From NCBI GenBank assembly GCA_947000775.1, contig CAMQGK010000048.1, positions 2,252,501 to 2,316,500 on the forward strand: a DNA stretch of 64,000 bases. The letters run 5' to 3'. The stretch comes from Pterois miles (taxonomy: Eukaryota > Chordata > Actinopteri > Perciformes > Scorpaenidae). Each line of letters opens with the position of its first letter. Position 1 is the stretch's first letter. Under the pieces are notes generated by a model. It made no database searches and was not told where the DNA came from. It saw only the letters and a program-made list of their open reading frames with translations. This document shows, piece after piece, positions 63,563 through 64,000 of this stretch. A program made the translations under genes and the position numbers.

Positions 63563-64000
63563 TGTTACGTCTGGGTAGACAGGCAGGCGTGGACTCAAAA
63601 GCAAGCTCACTGAGATCAGGTTGAAGGCAAAAATCAGCGTCTTTCATACAGGGAAAGGATCGGTACACAGGAGTCAAAAACAGCTGCCAAACAAATCCGA
63701 ATCGGCAGGCAGAGACAAGGTCAAATACACAGACAGAAGTTCTAAGGCACAGGGAGTCAAAAACACGAAAGACACTGGGACGCTTGTACATTAGTAAGCA
63801 AGACGAACTGGCACAGAGGGAAGGTAGGACGCACATTAAATACGAGTGAGGGGAGTGATTAACGCCGGACCAGGTGCACACAATCAGGGCGGGGGAAGAC
63901 AATCGGACTCAGGTGAGTGGTGCTAGAAACTGGGTCAGAGGGCGGTGCTTGAACGTGCAGGCGGGAAACATGCAGGCAGGAAGTGAAGTGCACTGAAACG
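63563..64000 (-). mobile_element. LTR-like element at unit end, cut by the window (U5)
   Basis: Begins TGTTACG as in the other units; the last stretch of about 84 bp is outside the window. Confidence 0.53.

Larger units (their letters stand above)
53752..64000. repeat. Tandem repeat unit 5 (U5), cut by the window end
   Basis: By comparison with U1-U4, about 90 bases are missing at the right. Whether a sixth unit follows cannot be seen. 58899-59145 differs from the other units mainly by lost C bases. Confidence 0.93.

Overview
The window looks like teleost fish nuclear DNA. It carries Tc1-type transposase remnants, a Penelope-like retroelement with a YVDD reverse transcriptase and a GIY-YIG end, retrovirus-type and Gypsy-type LTRs, short inverted-repeat elements, a long CA microsatellite, introns with GT..AG borders, and almost no long open frames. 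No bacterial gene, rRNA, tRNA or CRISPR array was seen.

Region 1 (1-12539) is a single-copy flank made mostly of old transposon debris: a LINE-like 3' tail with a TTATC run, a decayed Tc1 copy on the minus strand, a 594-bp element with a perfect 12-bp terminal inverted repeat, a CA repeat, a 298-bp MITE-like element, one copy of a dispersed repeat also found elsewhere in the window, and the 3' half of a dead Penelope-like element. That Penelope element is split by a 1.8-kb minus-strand solo LTR with a 4-bp target duplication.

Region 2 (12540-64000) is a head-to-tail tandem array of a unit of about 10.0-10.5 kb: U1 12540-23015, U2 23016-33414, U3 33415-43714, U4 43715-53751, and U5 53752 to the window end (about 90 bases short). 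Each unit holds, left to right: the rest of the solo LTR, the 5' half of the Penelope element (minus), a dispersed-repeat fragment, a putative three-exon gene on the minus strand with a poly(A) signal at its left and a CpG/E-box promoter at its right, a Tc1-type pseudogene (minus), and an LTR-like element. The left array edge lies inside one LTR, and every unit-to-unit junction lies 5 bp past the end of another.

The gene was assembled by eye from splice signals and frame. Exon 1 (64 nt), exon 2 (300 nt) and exon 3 (821-950 nt) join in phase 1 in all five copies, giving proteins of 394-437 residues. The protein has an acidic/leucine repeat block, a Pro-Ser-Ala heptad minisatellite, a Pro/Tyr-rich block and a basic C-terminus. 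I do not recognise the family. The minisatellite differs in every copy and is frameshifted internally in three, yet all five copies return to frame before the shared C-terminus.

Copies 2-5 share a 147-bp deletion absent from U1, and variants are shared in a mosaic pattern, pointing to unequal exchange or gene conversion. One stretch of U5 shows repeated loss of C bases and is probably a sequencing or consensus artefact.
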